64,000 nucleotides of DNA from contig VZDJ01001247.1 in the NCBI GenBank assembly GCA_008694505.1, forward strand, positions 635,588 through 699,587. Reading direction: 5' to 3'. Within the stretch, counting starts at the first letter, position 1. Every line of letters begins with the position of its first letter. The DNA is from Cyanoderma ruficeps (lineage: Eukaryota; Chordata; Aves; Passeriformes; Timaliidae). The notes beneath the pieces are model-generated. The model was not told the DNA's origin. It saw nothing but the letters and a program-made list of their open reading frames with translations, and ran no database searches. Positions 1-11,865 of the stretch are shown here, piece by piece. The position numbers were made by a program, and so were the translations under genes.

Positions 1-2130
1 ACAAAAACAAACCACAAGTTGTAACTTAAAGACAGTATTTAAGTATCTCCTGTGCAGAAGAGCTTTCTCCTCAGCTCTTCTTGAGTTTTATCGCTGAGGA
101 GGAGCAGCAGCTTTCCTGTGTCAGTGGGTACAGACACAGCGGGTAAAACAGATCAACGAGACTGTGACAGGCACACAACACTGTGTGGTGTTGACAAGCA
201 TCAGCATTTAGTGCCAGCCTGTCCTCGGATGGAGCAGTTCTGATCTCCACTCCAGATTTATCAATGCAGAAGTGATCTGATCCCTTCCAGGCACAATCAT
301 GCAAATGGCATGTGGAATTGGAGTGAGAAAATCCCTGTCTGTCTCTGTGTGCTCCTCCTTCCTATTCAGCTCTCTAGGAACATGTTGCTTGCAAGAGGCA
401 ACAGAATTGCTGGGAGTCACAGAAAATGAAAAATTAAAACTGAAGGTAACAAGGAGAGCAAAACTGGATGTTGCCCACAGGGTTTTTCTTGTGTAACATT
501 GCCCACAGGCCAGTGGAGGCCAGGAATAGTTACTGGAGGATACACAGATGCTCCATGTCATCCGCACCGGTAAAAAGACCTCTCTGCTCAGAGTTCAGTT
601 GGAATAATTTATTAGCACCCCAATCAGCATTTTCACCCCAGGCACTCCTAAGCAGCTGCTTGGTGTGTAATGAGCACTTAACTGCACAAATACATCTTTC
701 CATCTGCACTCGTAAATAAATATGCGCTGCAGGATGCCCAGCGCTGGTGCTACTGCCATAAATCACAACCTCCTCTTTAGTTTAAGGTAACAACAGAGAT
801 TCTCATTGTCTGAAGTTCTTGTCTTTATATAGCTCAATGAGTAAGTCAGTTTGTAGCACTTGAAAACAAACAGTGTGTGAAAAACAGAGCAAGTATCAGA
901 ATTCTTGCCTGCTACATGTAGCTTTGCTTTACAACCTCAGGAAAGTAACATAAGTAGAAGAGATATGGGGATGGGCTGTGGAGGTGATGGAGGTCAATTT
1001 AATTCTTTAACATAGTAATGGAGTGCTCTTCATCTAGAAAAGAAGTGCTGGAGGTGAAACATTCAGAGGCAGGAGGAGAAAAAAGGTCAAAATACAAAAT
1101 CTGAGAGTAGTAATTCAGCAACATCATTGCAGCACATTTAAATACAGTGAGGGGAAAATAATTTTTTCTCTCAGGCTGCGTAATGAAACTGGAGAAATAT
1201 CTGTGGAAACATCCCCTGGAATCTAATGCTCTAGAGAGTTTGGAAAAGCTCAGAGGTGGTATGAGTGCCCTTCCTGTTCAGTCAGACGATGCCTCTCGGC
1301 CTGGAGAGTCTGAAGGGCACACTGGTGCCTTCCCTTCCTCTGTGCTCCTGTCCAAAACACAGCAGTGCATTACAGAGAGGTTTGTTCTCATTTCACAAAG
1401 CTTCTCATATATTCTTGCTTCACCCGTTGAATTCACTTGGCAAATAAACCCTTAGTCCACTCTACTACATAGGCAGCTCTAGATAAATGAAAATTGAGTT
1501 TTAACTGAGTTGTCAGTAAATGTGAGACAGATTTGTCTTTCTGTGTTTTTAAGAAGTCTTATGACTTAAGACAGTATTTTGGAGGATTTTTTATCTAAAA
1601 ACTGCACATTATGCTTTGTTCTTTTGGGTTTTTTATTAGTCCTCTGTTACTGTTGTGTAGTTTGATCTTTGTTTTGCCCTTCCCCCCTCCTAAAAACTAG
1701 CTATAATAGGCAATAAAATTTTGTGGAATTGTATGGATTTCCTAATATATAAACCAATGCAGAGAATAAACAAAAAGGGAAGGAACACTTGGTATGGCAC
1801 GGAAAATCTGAGCATAAATAGACCAAGTGCAAAGATCAAAGGGATGGATACAATGAGATCATTCAGGGCTTTTTGAAACCATTAATTTGGGCATAAGGAG
1901 GATATTTCTGCCAATAAGAGGAATGGGGTTTGGATTGGAAGATAAGAGAGCAAGCAGTCATGAACAGCTATGAGCTGTTCAGGAAGGCAGCGACAATAAT
2001 ATATTTACAGTGGAAAAAAATACAAATATTAAAAGATAAGCTTGTCCTGTTCAGAAATAGCCAGAGTACCATGAGAAACTGGAAACCTAACTTCTACTTG
2101 ATTCCACTGGAATCTGGGACCTGTGTTAAG
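1..2130. other. AT-rich DNA with no recognised gene or repeat
   Basis: Nothing in this stretch matches a family I recognise. Open frames are all short (about 120 codons or fewer), overlap on both strands and show no protein motif. An octamer-like ATGCAAAT lies at about 299-306. I see no CR1, LTR or tandem array here. Confidence 0.5.
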
Positions 2131-2184
2131 AAAAAAATGGTATAGACCATTTTTTTTTGTTCTTCTTGATAGAAGAACAAAAAA
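2131..2184. repeat. Two overlapping perfect hairpins
   Basis: Hairpin 1 has an 11-bp stem (2131-2141 with 2146-2156, AAAAAAATGGT arm) and loop ATAG. Hairpin 2 has a 14-bp perfect stem (2153-2166 with 2171-2184, arm ending GTTCTTCT) and loop TGAT. They compete for the same T-run, so only one can form fully at a time. The word AGAAGAAC of the second arm recurs just downstream (about 2213-2220). Whether it is transcribed cannot be seen; it may simply be a decayed AT-rich inverted repeat. Confidence 0.75.
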
Positions 2185-2626
2185 TACTTGAAGAACAGGT
2201 AATTATGGTGAAAGAAGAACACAAAAAATGTGGTATATAAATGTAATAGAGAAATGAAAGAGAGGGAAAAAAACAGTGCAGATGGAAGTCCAAGGAATGC
2301 CATTACTTTGTTATGGCCAAACACGAGGAAACAGATTTATTTCTTTTTTGTATTTGAAAAATGCATTATTCCAGTGATACAAGGTGAAGTCGAATTTTTT
2401 TTTGAGATAAGGGGACAGCTTTTAAGGATAGATGAAGGTGCTATGTTCTGAAAATACTGGGAAGAACATTTTTATGGGATTATGAAAGCCATTTTCAAAT
2501 TTTCATAGAGGAGCAACCTGAGCTGGCAAACAGAACTTCAAAAATCCTGGCATGCATAACTGAGGGAGGTTCAGTATCTGTTTTGACAACAGAAAGGCAG
2601 GGATATCAGGGATAGGGGAGAGTGGA

Positions 2627-2960
2627 AGTGGACACCTTCCACAATCCCAGGTTTCTCCAAGCCCCCTCCAGCCTGGCCTTGGACACTTCCAGGGATCCAG
2701 GGGCAGCCGCAGCTTCTCTGGGCACCCTGTGCCAGAGCCTCCCCACCCTCACAGGGAAGGATTTCTTCCCAATATCCCATCTAACCCTGTCCTCTGGCAG
2801 TGGGAAGCTGTTTCCCCTTGTCTTGTCAGTCCAGACCCTTGCATAGAGTCTCTCTCCCTCTTGCCAGCTCCTTTAGGCTCTGGAAGGCCACAATGAGGTC
2901 ATCCCAAAGCTTCTCTCCAGGAGACTGAGCTGAACAAGCCAAATTCTTCAATTTACAAGA
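2627..2960 (-). mobile_element. CR1 LINE fragment, 3' UTR region
   Basis: Reverse complement of the CR1 3' untranslated region. It shows the stock CR1 phrases 'ggccttggacacttccaggg' and 'gggcaccctgtgcc', then a pyrimidine-rich part and the 'ctgaacaagcc' segment. The extreme 3' end with the octamer repeats is missing, so the fragment starts inside the element. It faces away from the plus-strand CR1 that begins about 100 bp on. Confidence 0.88.
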
Positions 2961-3059
2961 AGGACATGAGGGAAGACCCCAGGGTGCTACAGAGACTTGG
3001 GAGTCTAAACTCAGCACCTGGAAAAAATATGGGGAACAACACTGGCTGCTGTTGAAAGG

Positions 3060-3742
3060 CCAGTGTACAATCAACGTGGGCTCCCAAAGGGCAGGTCCTG
3101 CCTCACTGATCTGGTCTCCTCCTGTGATAAGGTCACAGCTCCATGCCTGAAGGAAAGACACTGGATGTAGTTTTCCTGGTTCTTAGAAAGGATTTTGATA
3201 CTGGCCCTCACAGCATCCCTCTGGCCAAGTTGTCCAGCTGTGGGATGAGCAGGTTCGTGATGCACGGGGTGAAAAACTGGTTTGAAGGACACATGTCAAA
3301 GAATTGAGGAGATTTGGGACACATTTGGCTGAGGAACCCTGGGGGCAGGGGTGGAAGGCACAACTTGTGAGAGGTGGTTGAGGACTCATTTTGTGTACTT
3401 TGGAGAAACCGAGGCTGAGGGGTCACATTATGGATCTCTGCCCTTGGGGGACATGGAGAGGGACACGCCTCTCTGTCCTCCTGGGACCCAGTGCCAGGAG
3501 CCATGGGAATGATCAAAGCCGTGTCAGGGGAGATTCAGACTGGATATTTTACAATACCAAGAGTGTGGTGAAGCAATGAACAGATTTCCTCAGGAGGTGG
3601 GGGATGGCCCAAGCCTGGCAGTGATTGAGGCATTAACACAGTGCCCTTTGTAATATATTTTTGATCAATCCTGAAGTGCTCAGGCAGTTGGACAGATGAT
3701 CTTTGTTGGCCACTTCCATTTGGAATTATTCTGTCCTACTCA
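3060..3742 (+). mobile_element. CR1 LINE, decayed ORF2 reverse transcriptase plus 3' UTR
   Basis: From about 3167 to 3287 one frame reads through a reverse transcriptase block, KDFDTGPHSIPLAKLSSC then GMSRF and VKNWF. This corresponds to the CR1 palm region FSKAFDTVSHSIL..KL.SCGM. Upstream is the 'F.KG.SCLTDLV' block. After about 3400 it becomes CR1 3' UTR (decayed 'gagaaaccgaggctgaggggtcac') and finishes in an ATTCTGTCCTAC-type tail. ORF2 would encode endonuclease plus reverse transcriptase, but this copy is internally deleted and frameshifted. The tail type and divergence suggest an older subfamily. Confidence 0.8.
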
Positions 3743-4977
3743 ATTTGATTTGATTCCAAAACCTGTATCTGTCATGTTATTTATGATTGGCAAGGTACTC
3801 CAGGTGGCCAGCTTTGTTCAGCTGGGGCTATAAGAGTCAAATCCCATTGTAGATAGCTTGTCTAGTCCTCAAAACTGTAATTGCAGGGCTTGAACAGAAG
3901 AAAAGCAAAAGGGAAAGCCAGTTTATGAATAGTCTCAGGAAATGCATATTTAATCTAAGTAAATTCTGTCTCCTTTGCTGAATGTGGATAAATAAATTCT
4001 GTGGATTACCCAAACACTTTTGTTTGTTCAGTTTTCTTTGACACACATCGTTCTGTATTTCAAAGGGTTCAAGTTAAAAACAACTCAACTGCAACATAAT
4101 ATAGACCTAATACGCAATGATATTGCTATTGTAAAAACACTTTTTACAATATATTTTGTTGCATAGTTAAACCTAAACCTAGTTAAATCTGAACCACAGC
4201 AAAACACAGCTGATGACTTTTGCAAAGGTAAGCAAAGCAAAGCACTTGACTTTAAAATGACTCCAAGAATCCACCACTGACAAATCTTCAACAATATGAA
4301 ATGGAATTTAAAACTGACATAAATGCAAACAAAGATGATTTATGGTGCTATGGGCTTGGCTGTCAATAAGAATACAGCATTCAAATGTCTTTTTTTTTTT
4401 TTTGAAACAAAAGTTCATAGAAAAATTTATTATTTGGGTTGAGGTTATTTTGATTCATTCTCTTTTGGGTTCCTCCAGATCATTGAAGTGTGTAGCTGAC
4501 TCTTAAGCCCCAAAGGCTGGGTAATAAACTGTATGGCACATGATAAAACACAGGTACTAAAAGAAGATAATGAGGGTAATTAAGTGTTTCAGTGGCCGGG
4601 GTCTAAATTGGCATCACATAACTGTTCAGGGCAGCCTTTACTTACAAACTCACACAGATACCAGGGGTGTGTAGAAGGCTGAAGAGAAAGTGCTTGGAGA
4701 GCTACAACCAATTAAATAATTGGCATTTTCCTAATGACAACAACTAGACACAACTATGGATCATCCCTTATTATGATCTAAGATTATTTACTAAAAATAA
4801 CAACAATTTCTCAATACATTTTAACCCCTACTTCATCTTTCACAACCCTTTGAGATGGGCACTGGAAGTTTTGCATACTCAGCTGAAAAGAAAGAATAAC
4901 ATGAGCTCCTCAGGTATTTTATTTTGTTGTTTTTGTTGGTTTTTTTTTTTAATGGAGGAGTACATAAGAATTCCAAA

Positions 4978-4999
4978 NAAAAAAAAAAAAAAAAAAAAA
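4978..4999. repeat. Poly-A tract with an ambiguous base
   Basis: About 21 A residues follow an N at 4978. The N in a homopolymer indicates sequencing or polishing uncertainty, so tract length is not reliable. It could be the tail of a retrotransposed sequence, but nothing upstream is recognisable as one. Confidence 0.85.
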
Positions 5000-5625
5000 T
5001 CCCTGCAGCAACTAATTCTCTGTCCTCTCATGTTGAAGCTTAGAAGAAGCGGAGTCAATATCAGAGAAGTCAATTCACAAAGAAATCCCCAACTGTCCAG
5101 TGGTGTTCTTTGTTCGTGGAGCTGATCAAAGTCCTTGGATGGAAGAGGGAGCAGGAGCTGTCAGGAAGCAAAGCCCTGTTTCTCTGCTTTGACAGCAAAA
5201 ACCGATGAGCATATTCCACTTGTTCTGTCCAACAGCCATCCAGGTTCTCTTGTGTGACCCAGGGAGGCTCCTAAAAAACTCATAATACAGAGTTTTGTGC
5301 AGTGGTTCCATTTAGGTTTGGGCTTCCACTATTCCAATCACCTGGAATTATACTGCGTGGCACAATATAAATAAATTCTTGTTCCTTTGCTGGGCTGTGG
5401 TTCAACACGAAGGACATACATCCACACCAGGAGTTTGCCTGGCTCTGAAGACCCTTTGCTTAATCAAAATTGCCTGTAAATAGATATTTCTCATTTATTT
5501 ATGCATAATATTTACAAATAAATTAATAAATATTTAAGTTTTCCTGTAGCTGAAATTCCTGCATTGTGGGAAGCTGCCCAGCCATTACAGATCGGTTTGA
5601 GGAGCGGGGCACTCATGCTTGTGAT

Positions 5626-5680
5626 CTTATGTTTAAAACTCTTATGTTTTAAGAAAAAACTTATGTTTAAGAAAAAACTT
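5626..5680. repeat. Short tandem repeat, about 18-bp unit
   Basis: Three consecutive units begin CTTATGTTT; the second and third continue as AAGAAAAAA with one-base length variation. A partial fourth unit (CTTAC) follows. A small local slippage array; no function is apparent. Confidence 0.8.
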
Positions 5681-6467
5681 ACATTTTTTTCTCTGTACAT
5701 CTTTTGCTTGACTTGCATGGAATCTACTTTTTTGCTGTTGCTCTGATTTCCCCTCCCAAATCAGAATGAGCAAGCCTTTACTAGCTTATCACTGAGCAGG
5801 AAACCACCTGTAAAATTCATGCTTATACTTTACATCTATCAATGTGCATGTAAACATAAAATATAAACTTATATTTTACATATATTTATACACACAGACA
5901 CATCAGGGTCTTGCCTAATACTTTCCTGATAAATATTATCTTCTTCTGAAGAAAAAAAAGAGGCAAATATAGGAATGTCCTCAAATTATTCTACCAAGCC
6001 AAATGGTCACAAATTCGTTAATATTCACCACAGAAACTATAAAAGCTGCTGCAATAGCACTGTCCACCAGACTGCCCTGAATCCCTGGGTGCAGTTGAGG
6101 AAGGAGGGATAAATGGAAAAAAAAAATCGAATGGGACATTATTGTTCGTGGAGAGAGTGCTGGAAAGAAAACAAAATAACATTTAGGCTGAGCTTTGCTT
6201 GTAGTACATTAAGCCTAGGCTTAGAAATAATTCTAGACCAAGTTCATAATTTTTTCTACAGTGTTTCACAATTACAGAAACCTTTAAGCATAAACAGATG
6301 ACAGAGCCCCAGTGAAACATCAGAAATAGGATTTTGACCGTGCTGCTTGACACAGGCAGCATGGCCCACTAAAGCAGGAAGCTGGAACAAAATCCCAGCC
6401 TCACAGGGACATATTTAAAGAACAGCAACTGAGAGAACACAAAGTTCTTCCTAATAAGACTGCACAT

Positions 6468-6538
6468 TAAAATAAAATAAAATAAAANAATAAAATATTT
6501 TTAAAAAAATTAAATTAATTAAATTAATTAAATAAATA
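6468..6538. repeat. AT-only low-complexity tract (AAAAT and TTAAA units)
   Basis: Repeated AAAAT units give way to TTAAATTAA repeats. N at 6488 lies inside the tract, so its length is uncertain. Confidence 0.85.
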
Positions 6539-7192
6539 GGTATTCTCATTTTTTTCCTGTCATCAGTTGTTACTTTGTGTATCTGTAGCCCAGAATAAGC
6601 TCTAAGGGCTTAGGGTGAAGGAAAATGTGTTGTACAATCTCCTTGACTCTCCTCTCAAATCTGAGATCTGAGCACCTGGTTTAGGTGTGTGCACGAACCA
6701 GGGACAGAAACAAAAAAGAGCTTCGCAGTTTGGAATAATTTTTTGTGCTGTTATGGGTCTGTTTTAAAAAACTTTCACGAACATCTGCCTAAGACACATG
6801 AAATGTACTTAATTCTACCAGCTGAGTTCTTTTCAATAAGAAATTGGAGCTAATCAAGTCTGCCATTATCTGCTGAAGATGCCAGAGGCTTCCTTGTTCT
6901 TTTATTCTTCCTTCTAAATTGGGAGAGGGTGACTGAATCTCCTTTGTATAATTTTCTGTAGCTGCCAGAATGTTTACAATTTATCCTTAATTAACCACAA
7001 AATGATTCTGTAATCAGTGGCAAAGTTCAAAACTGTAATAAGTAGGCTTTTTGTGAGTATATTTTTAAATTAATTCACTCTGGTTTGTTCTCAAGCCGCC
7101 TATGGCTTTGCAGAAGTGGAAAAAGCTGATAAATTTCAGCATAATCTGAAAGGGATGATGTACCAAATTACAGGGCGAGGGAATTAGAGGAT

Positions 7193-7345
7193 GGTTTTCC
7201 TGGAATTGCTCCAGACCAGGTTGGATGGGACTTGGAGCGACCTGGGACAGTGGAAGGTGTCCCTGCCCATGGCAGGGGGTGGCACTGGGTGGGCTTTAGG
7301 GTCCCTTCCAACCCAAACCATTCTGGGGTTCTGTGATATTTCAAA
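7193..7345 (+). mobile_element. CR1 LINE 3' end
   Basis: A 5'-truncated CR1 tail: 'ccaggttggatgggacttgg', 'ggtgtccctgcccatggcag', 'ccttccaacccaaaccattc' and a single terminal 'ttctgtga'. This is the usual result of aborted target-primed reverse transcription. Confidence 0.93.
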
Positions 7346-7811
7346 GCATCAAGGAAGTGCTTCTAAATCCATCAGAAATGCCCTAAATCTGTATTCAGAT
7401 ATTTTAAATAAGAAATACTGTGGGTGGCTTTGGGAGCTCTGACCAACAGCTGAGCACTGGGAAACACAGAACAAATGCAGTCTAGTGGAAACAGGACATT
7501 TTGACACATGCCAAGAATTAAACCTCCTGAGCAGCTCTTTTCATTCTCTGTATGAAGGTCTCTGTGCAGAGGATTGGTCAGGCTAGGACACAGCACCTGA
7601 AATTGGCTGAAAATGATCCAGGTTGCACTAAAACAAAAGTAAGCAGACAATTAACAGGTATCTGTGTTAGTGTGAATTGATATGAAAAAATTCAACATTT
7701 ATTTCCTGAGATACAGTAATAAATTTTGGCCTAACTAAACCATTATTGATGCATTTTTTTGTTGTTTTTTGTACTGTCAGAATACTGCAAAAGAGTGATT
7801 ATTCATAACAG
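7346..7811. other. No recognised feature
   Basis: AT-rich DNA with short opposing open frames only; no repeat family recognised. Confidence 0.45.
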
Positions 7812-8201
7812 TCTGAGCAAATGCAGAACATACCAAGCTGAGAGGTGCAGTCTACACAGTAGGTGAAAGGGATAACATCCAGAGGGACCCTGACAGGATC
7901 CTGGGAAGTGGATCCATGGAAACTTAATGAAGTTCAAAAGGTCTGGAGCAAGGTCCTGCATCTGGGCAATGTCAGTGAAGACTGGGGGCTGACAGGATTG
8001 GGAGCAGATGCACCAAGAAGGACTGGGGGTGTTGGGGGGTGAAAGAGTGGTCATGCCACAGCAATGTGCTCAGAATCCCCCTGCCCTGGGCTGAGCCCCC
8101 AGTGTGGGCAGCAGGAAAAAGGGGATTCACCCTCTGCCCCTGTGCTCAGGTGAGACCCCACCTGCCCCAGCCCTGGGGCCCAGCACAGAAAGGACCTGGA
8201 G
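7812..8201 (+). mobile_element. CR1 LINE, 5' part of a copy split by an LTR
   Basis: Begins in the last part of CR1 ORF2: a frame near 7825-7885 reads LRGAVYTVGERDNIQRD, matching the CR1 block 'ADDTKLCGAV..GRDAIQRDLD'. It continues into the 3' UTR ('tgctcaggtgagaccccacc', 'cagcacagaaaggacctgga'). It stops at the LTR at 8202 and resumes at 8507 in correct CR1 order. ORF2 is broken by stop codons here. Confidence 0.85.
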
Positions 8202-8506
8202 TTGTCGCCCTGAATTTTCTGCCTTCTGTCTTCGTGCTGCAAATTTTCATGCAGCTTCATGTAAACAATGTGTATTTTTAGAATGTTTACATACTTCTCC
8301 TGTGAGAGAAGAAGTGATTGATGGTGATGTCCACCATCCAGTTTAGAAAGGTGGTGACCTGTGTAGCCAATCTCTGACCTTTGTACAAACATATATAAAT
8401 GGAGTCAGATTTTTGAATTAAAGAGTTTGTTCCCTTGAACTGCTGCTGGTGTGGCCTCATCTTTCTGTCCCTTAAGTTGGGACACTCCCAGCCTCAGCGA
8501 TCATCA
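8202..8506 (+). mobile_element. Solo LTR of an endogenous retrovirus, nested in CR1
   Basis: About 305 bp lie between two copies of the 6-bp direct repeat CTGGAG (8196-8201 and 8507-8512), which I read as the target-site duplication. The element has promoter-like TATATAAAT near 8390, an ATTAAA polyadenylation-type signal near 8417 and ends in CA. CR1 continues on both sides in order, so the LTR inserted into it. A 6-bp duplication is typical of ERVK (ERV2) elements; the family is inferred. The 5' edge could be 8203 (TG start). No internal viral sequence is present, so it is a recombined solo LTR. Confidence 0.75.
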
Positions 8507-8680
8507 CTGGAGCTGCTATAGCATGTCCACATAAATGATCAGAAGGCTGGAATAGCCCTCCACAGGCTTTGAGCATCCTGATCCTGTGATAGATGTCCCT
8601 GCCCATGACAGCAGGGATGGATTAGATGAGCTCTGAAGCTCCCCTCCAACCCAAACCATTCTAGGATTCTGTGATTCAAA
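8507..8680 (+). mobile_element. CR1 LINE, 3' part of the split copy
   Basis: Continues the CR1 interrupted at 8201: 'gagctgctatag' then 'aaatgatcagaaggctgg', 'gatgtccctgcccatgac' and the terminal 'ccaacccaaaccattctagg' plus 'attctgtgattc'. The reading order across the LTR matches an intact CR1 3' UTR. Confidence 0.88.
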
Positions 8681-9977
8681 GCTCCTTCATTACTTGTGGT
8701 ACTTTGTGCCATCCCTTTTATACCACACTGCTGTAATGCTGCTCTTACTGGGCACTATTTTCTTTGCTAGAACCCCAGAGTTCTTTCTTCCCTCACTTAC
8801 ACTCACACTAAATTTCATAGTGTCACAAGCAAGGGATGTGGAGCCAGATGCAAGAAGTTCCAGATCTAAGTGTCTTTTTTCTGTCTTTTTTTAATAATTT
8901 TTCTCAGCAAGTTCTCCACAGCACCCAGCTGGTGTTGCTTAGAAAACTAGAACTGTCTATGTGTTCAAATGGGAATTAACAGGGCTAAATACTGAAACAG
9001 TCCAAATACATTCTTGAGACATACGCCACTATCAGCAAGCTTAATAAAAATAAAAGCATATTTTGAAAAAAAACCCACCTAAACTAAAAGGACTGGCACA
9101 TTAATAAAAAGAATAGCCCTTGGCAAGGGCAAGGTGTCCGATGCAACTCAATAATAATATTCATGGGGTGTTTAATGAACCCTATGTTTTTGTGATATAA
9201 GAAAAAAGTACAGAAGTGTTAAATGGAGCTTGGGGCTGTTTTGCAGGTTTCTCCAAGCTTCAATTATTAGGAGTCTGGAAGGCTGAGGGGAGGAGCAGCT
9301 AAAGGAAAAAAGAGTTTAAACATTAAATATAACACTTAGAATCAGCTGCAAAACATCCATTGTCTCACACTGCCCAGATTTGGTTACTGAGCAGCTTCTT
9401 TTCTGTGGTTGCATTTCTAAAACTTCTCGCTAACTATAAGGAATGGAGCAGTTGGTAAAAAGGGATGTGCTGAATGGCAGTTCCTGGATTACTCAGCACC
9501 ATGACCAATGCTTGGGTGTGAGGAGTGTCACCATGAGCAGTGCTGTGCCCAGGGGAGAGTTTTCTATGCCATGGTCAAGCGTCTTCTCTTTGTACAATAT
9601 CCCAAGCTGGAAGTGGCCCACCAGGATTGTGGAAGTCCAGCTGCCCTTCCCACCACACACAAAAGCACAACTGGCTGGCTCTGACAGGGCTGTGCTTTGC
9701 TCCTGATGCTTCCTCCCTGCCTTAATTCATATCCCTGTTCCTCAGCCCCTGAGGTTGACTTTGATCCTGTCCAACATTAAGTATCTATAAACTGGGCTCT
9801 TTTCATCCAGTCTTCAACTCCAGATTTGAACATTTCCATATTCTGGTTTCCTCCTCCACTAGTGCAGCCAGCTGGTACAGTTGGGATTTTGATGGTGAAT
9901 CACACACAGAGATGAACAGAGTGCGAACTTTCAAGAAATATTTAAAACTTGGAGTAGTTTTTCATGTGTTGGAGGAG
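8681..9977. other. No recognised gene or repeat
   Basis: Single-copy-looking DNA with short open frames only. The longest overlap each other in different frames near 9443-9725 and have no motif. Confidence 0.45.
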
Positions 9978-10195
9978 GTTTTCCTGGATATTGGGAAAAG
10001 CTTCTTCGCCCAGAGGGTGCTGGGCACTGCCCAGGCTCAGGAAATGGGCACAGCCCCAGAGCTCCAGGAGTGTTTGGACAACACTCCCAGGGACTCACAG
10101 GGTGGGATTGTTGGGGTGTCTGTGCAGGACCAGGATCTGGACTGGATGATCCTGGAGGGTCCCTTCCAACTCAGGAGATTCTGTTATTCCATGTC
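9978..10195 (+). mobile_element. CR1 LINE 3' end (divergent)
   Basis: Contains the CR1 blocks 'gaggttttcctggatattgg' and 'caggaaatgggcacagccc', then 'ggatgatcctggagggtccc' and the tail 'ccaactcaggagattctgtt'. A 150-codon open frame across it (9912-10364) has no protein signature and is best read as chance in a GC-richer repeat. Confidence 0.82.
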
Positions 10196-11865
10196 ATTAA
10201 CCAGAAATTCTCCCAGACCAGATGTCCCTGCAATCCACACATCCTTACATCCAGATCTCCTTAGACAAGCACATCTCTGTGCTGACAACTTCCAATTCCT
10301 TCAACAGGAGCATTCTCTCACTGCAGGCTCATCATATTTAATGCATTACACCTGCTGCTCATGAATATTTTACTCTGTAGTAAACACTGGGAAGAAGAGA
10401 GCCCAGAGGAAACCTTTCCCAACCTGCAACTGCAAAAAAAAATGCCAGTTTTGCCTTGCTGCTGTGCCCTAACTCCATCCTGGAGTTAATAGGGGGGTTA
10501 ATATTTGCAATTATTTCTAATTATTTCTAACCTTTCTGTCCAGGTTACCAGCATATGCATTGTGTGTGCTGCTGAGGTTCTTTTCAGGAAAAAAAAATAC
10601 ACATATAATTTGTATTCTCTACAAATAAAAAGCCACATTGTTGAGTAATAAAAAAGGATGCAGGGCCATTGAATTGAGCAGAGAGGTGTTGACTGAGAAC
10701 ATGAGAACTCTGCTTCTAGGTGTTCCACTTGTTAGATTGAAATAACATTAGGAGGTCTGTTATAATGGATTAATTCTATGATATTCCTCTAAACTATGGC
10801 TGGTTTAGAGATGACTGTCTACCGTGGCTACTCTCCAGTCACTCTGTGCCTTAATCTCATTATTTTTCTAGATTTTTTTCCCATTCATCCCATAATTTTG
10901 CATAAAGCACATTTGTCAGTTTACATGTCCATATGGAGTGCAGGGTTCAGTTTATGAAGAGGCTTCATTTTGAGATTTGCACATTTACCCAACTTAGCAT
11001 GAAAGTATTTCCTCTTCCTGACAAATGTTAGATTGGAAAGATACATTATGCAGTAAAGTCCAGGGAAAAATGCCAAATCTGTGGGAATTTAGCATCGTGA
11101 ACATATAAAAGTGACTAAAAAATAACTGCAACATTTATACTCCCAACTTGGAAGTATGGAAATAAACTTTAACTTAGAACCAAACAGCTTCTGCCTTCAA
11201 GGAGTCTGACATTTTCATCCTTAATAGTCCCAAGATTTCTAACAGCAAATCCAAACAGCCCTATTTGCACCCTGAAAAGTGAAGATATAAATACAGATAC
11301 ATACAGACATATGTTTATATGTTCATTACTTAGAAACAGTTTTAACTGCTCGGAGCTCATGGCAAGATGAAATTTTTTCCATGAGTATTTAAAAAGAGAT
11401 GCAAAATGTGTCATCACCGATGTAATGCTGATCTGTTTCATGCCTAATAATCATATTTAAATAACTACATATTTCCTAAACAGTATTAGAGCCTTAGAGC
11501 CTTTTGAGTGCAGTAATGTGTCCAGCAGCACTAGAGATTATTACCCAGAAGAACTTGTGAAAAATATGAAGGAAAATAAACCCCCAAATATTAAACATTG
11601 GCAACAGCACCATAACTATCCAATTGATTTCACTAAGTATTTTTTAAAGTCCTGTTGCAACGATTTTTTTGAAATATTTTTCTCCTGCTATTTTACTATG
11701 GAGACCCATTTTGTAAAATAAAGTGATGGAATTCTCTGTTCATTTCCAATAAATTTTTAGGGTAAATGATCTCAAATAACATGAAGATTTGCTATTTGTT
11801 TCAGAGTTCACCCTTGATGCAGCCCCATGATGAGCTGAGGTCATATACTCTACCATGAATTTTAC
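10196..11865. other. No recognised gene or repeat
   Basis: AT-rich DNA containing short A-runs. Open frames are under 100 codons. Nothing matches CR1, LTR or known coding motifs. Confidence 0.45.

Larger units (their letters stand above)
3743..7192. other. AT-rich DNA, no recognised gene
   Basis: This stretch holds short tandem and homopolymer tracts listed separately, and a T-run at 4388-4402. A possible worn CR1 3' remnant lies near 4417-4450 (a 'tttgggttgagg' echo), too short to call. Open frames are short. No splice or protein signal is convincing. Confidence 0.5.

Noticed and set aside
9912..10364. 150-codon open frame as a gene
   Set aside because: Half of it is a CR1 3' end in the sense strand; no protein signature.
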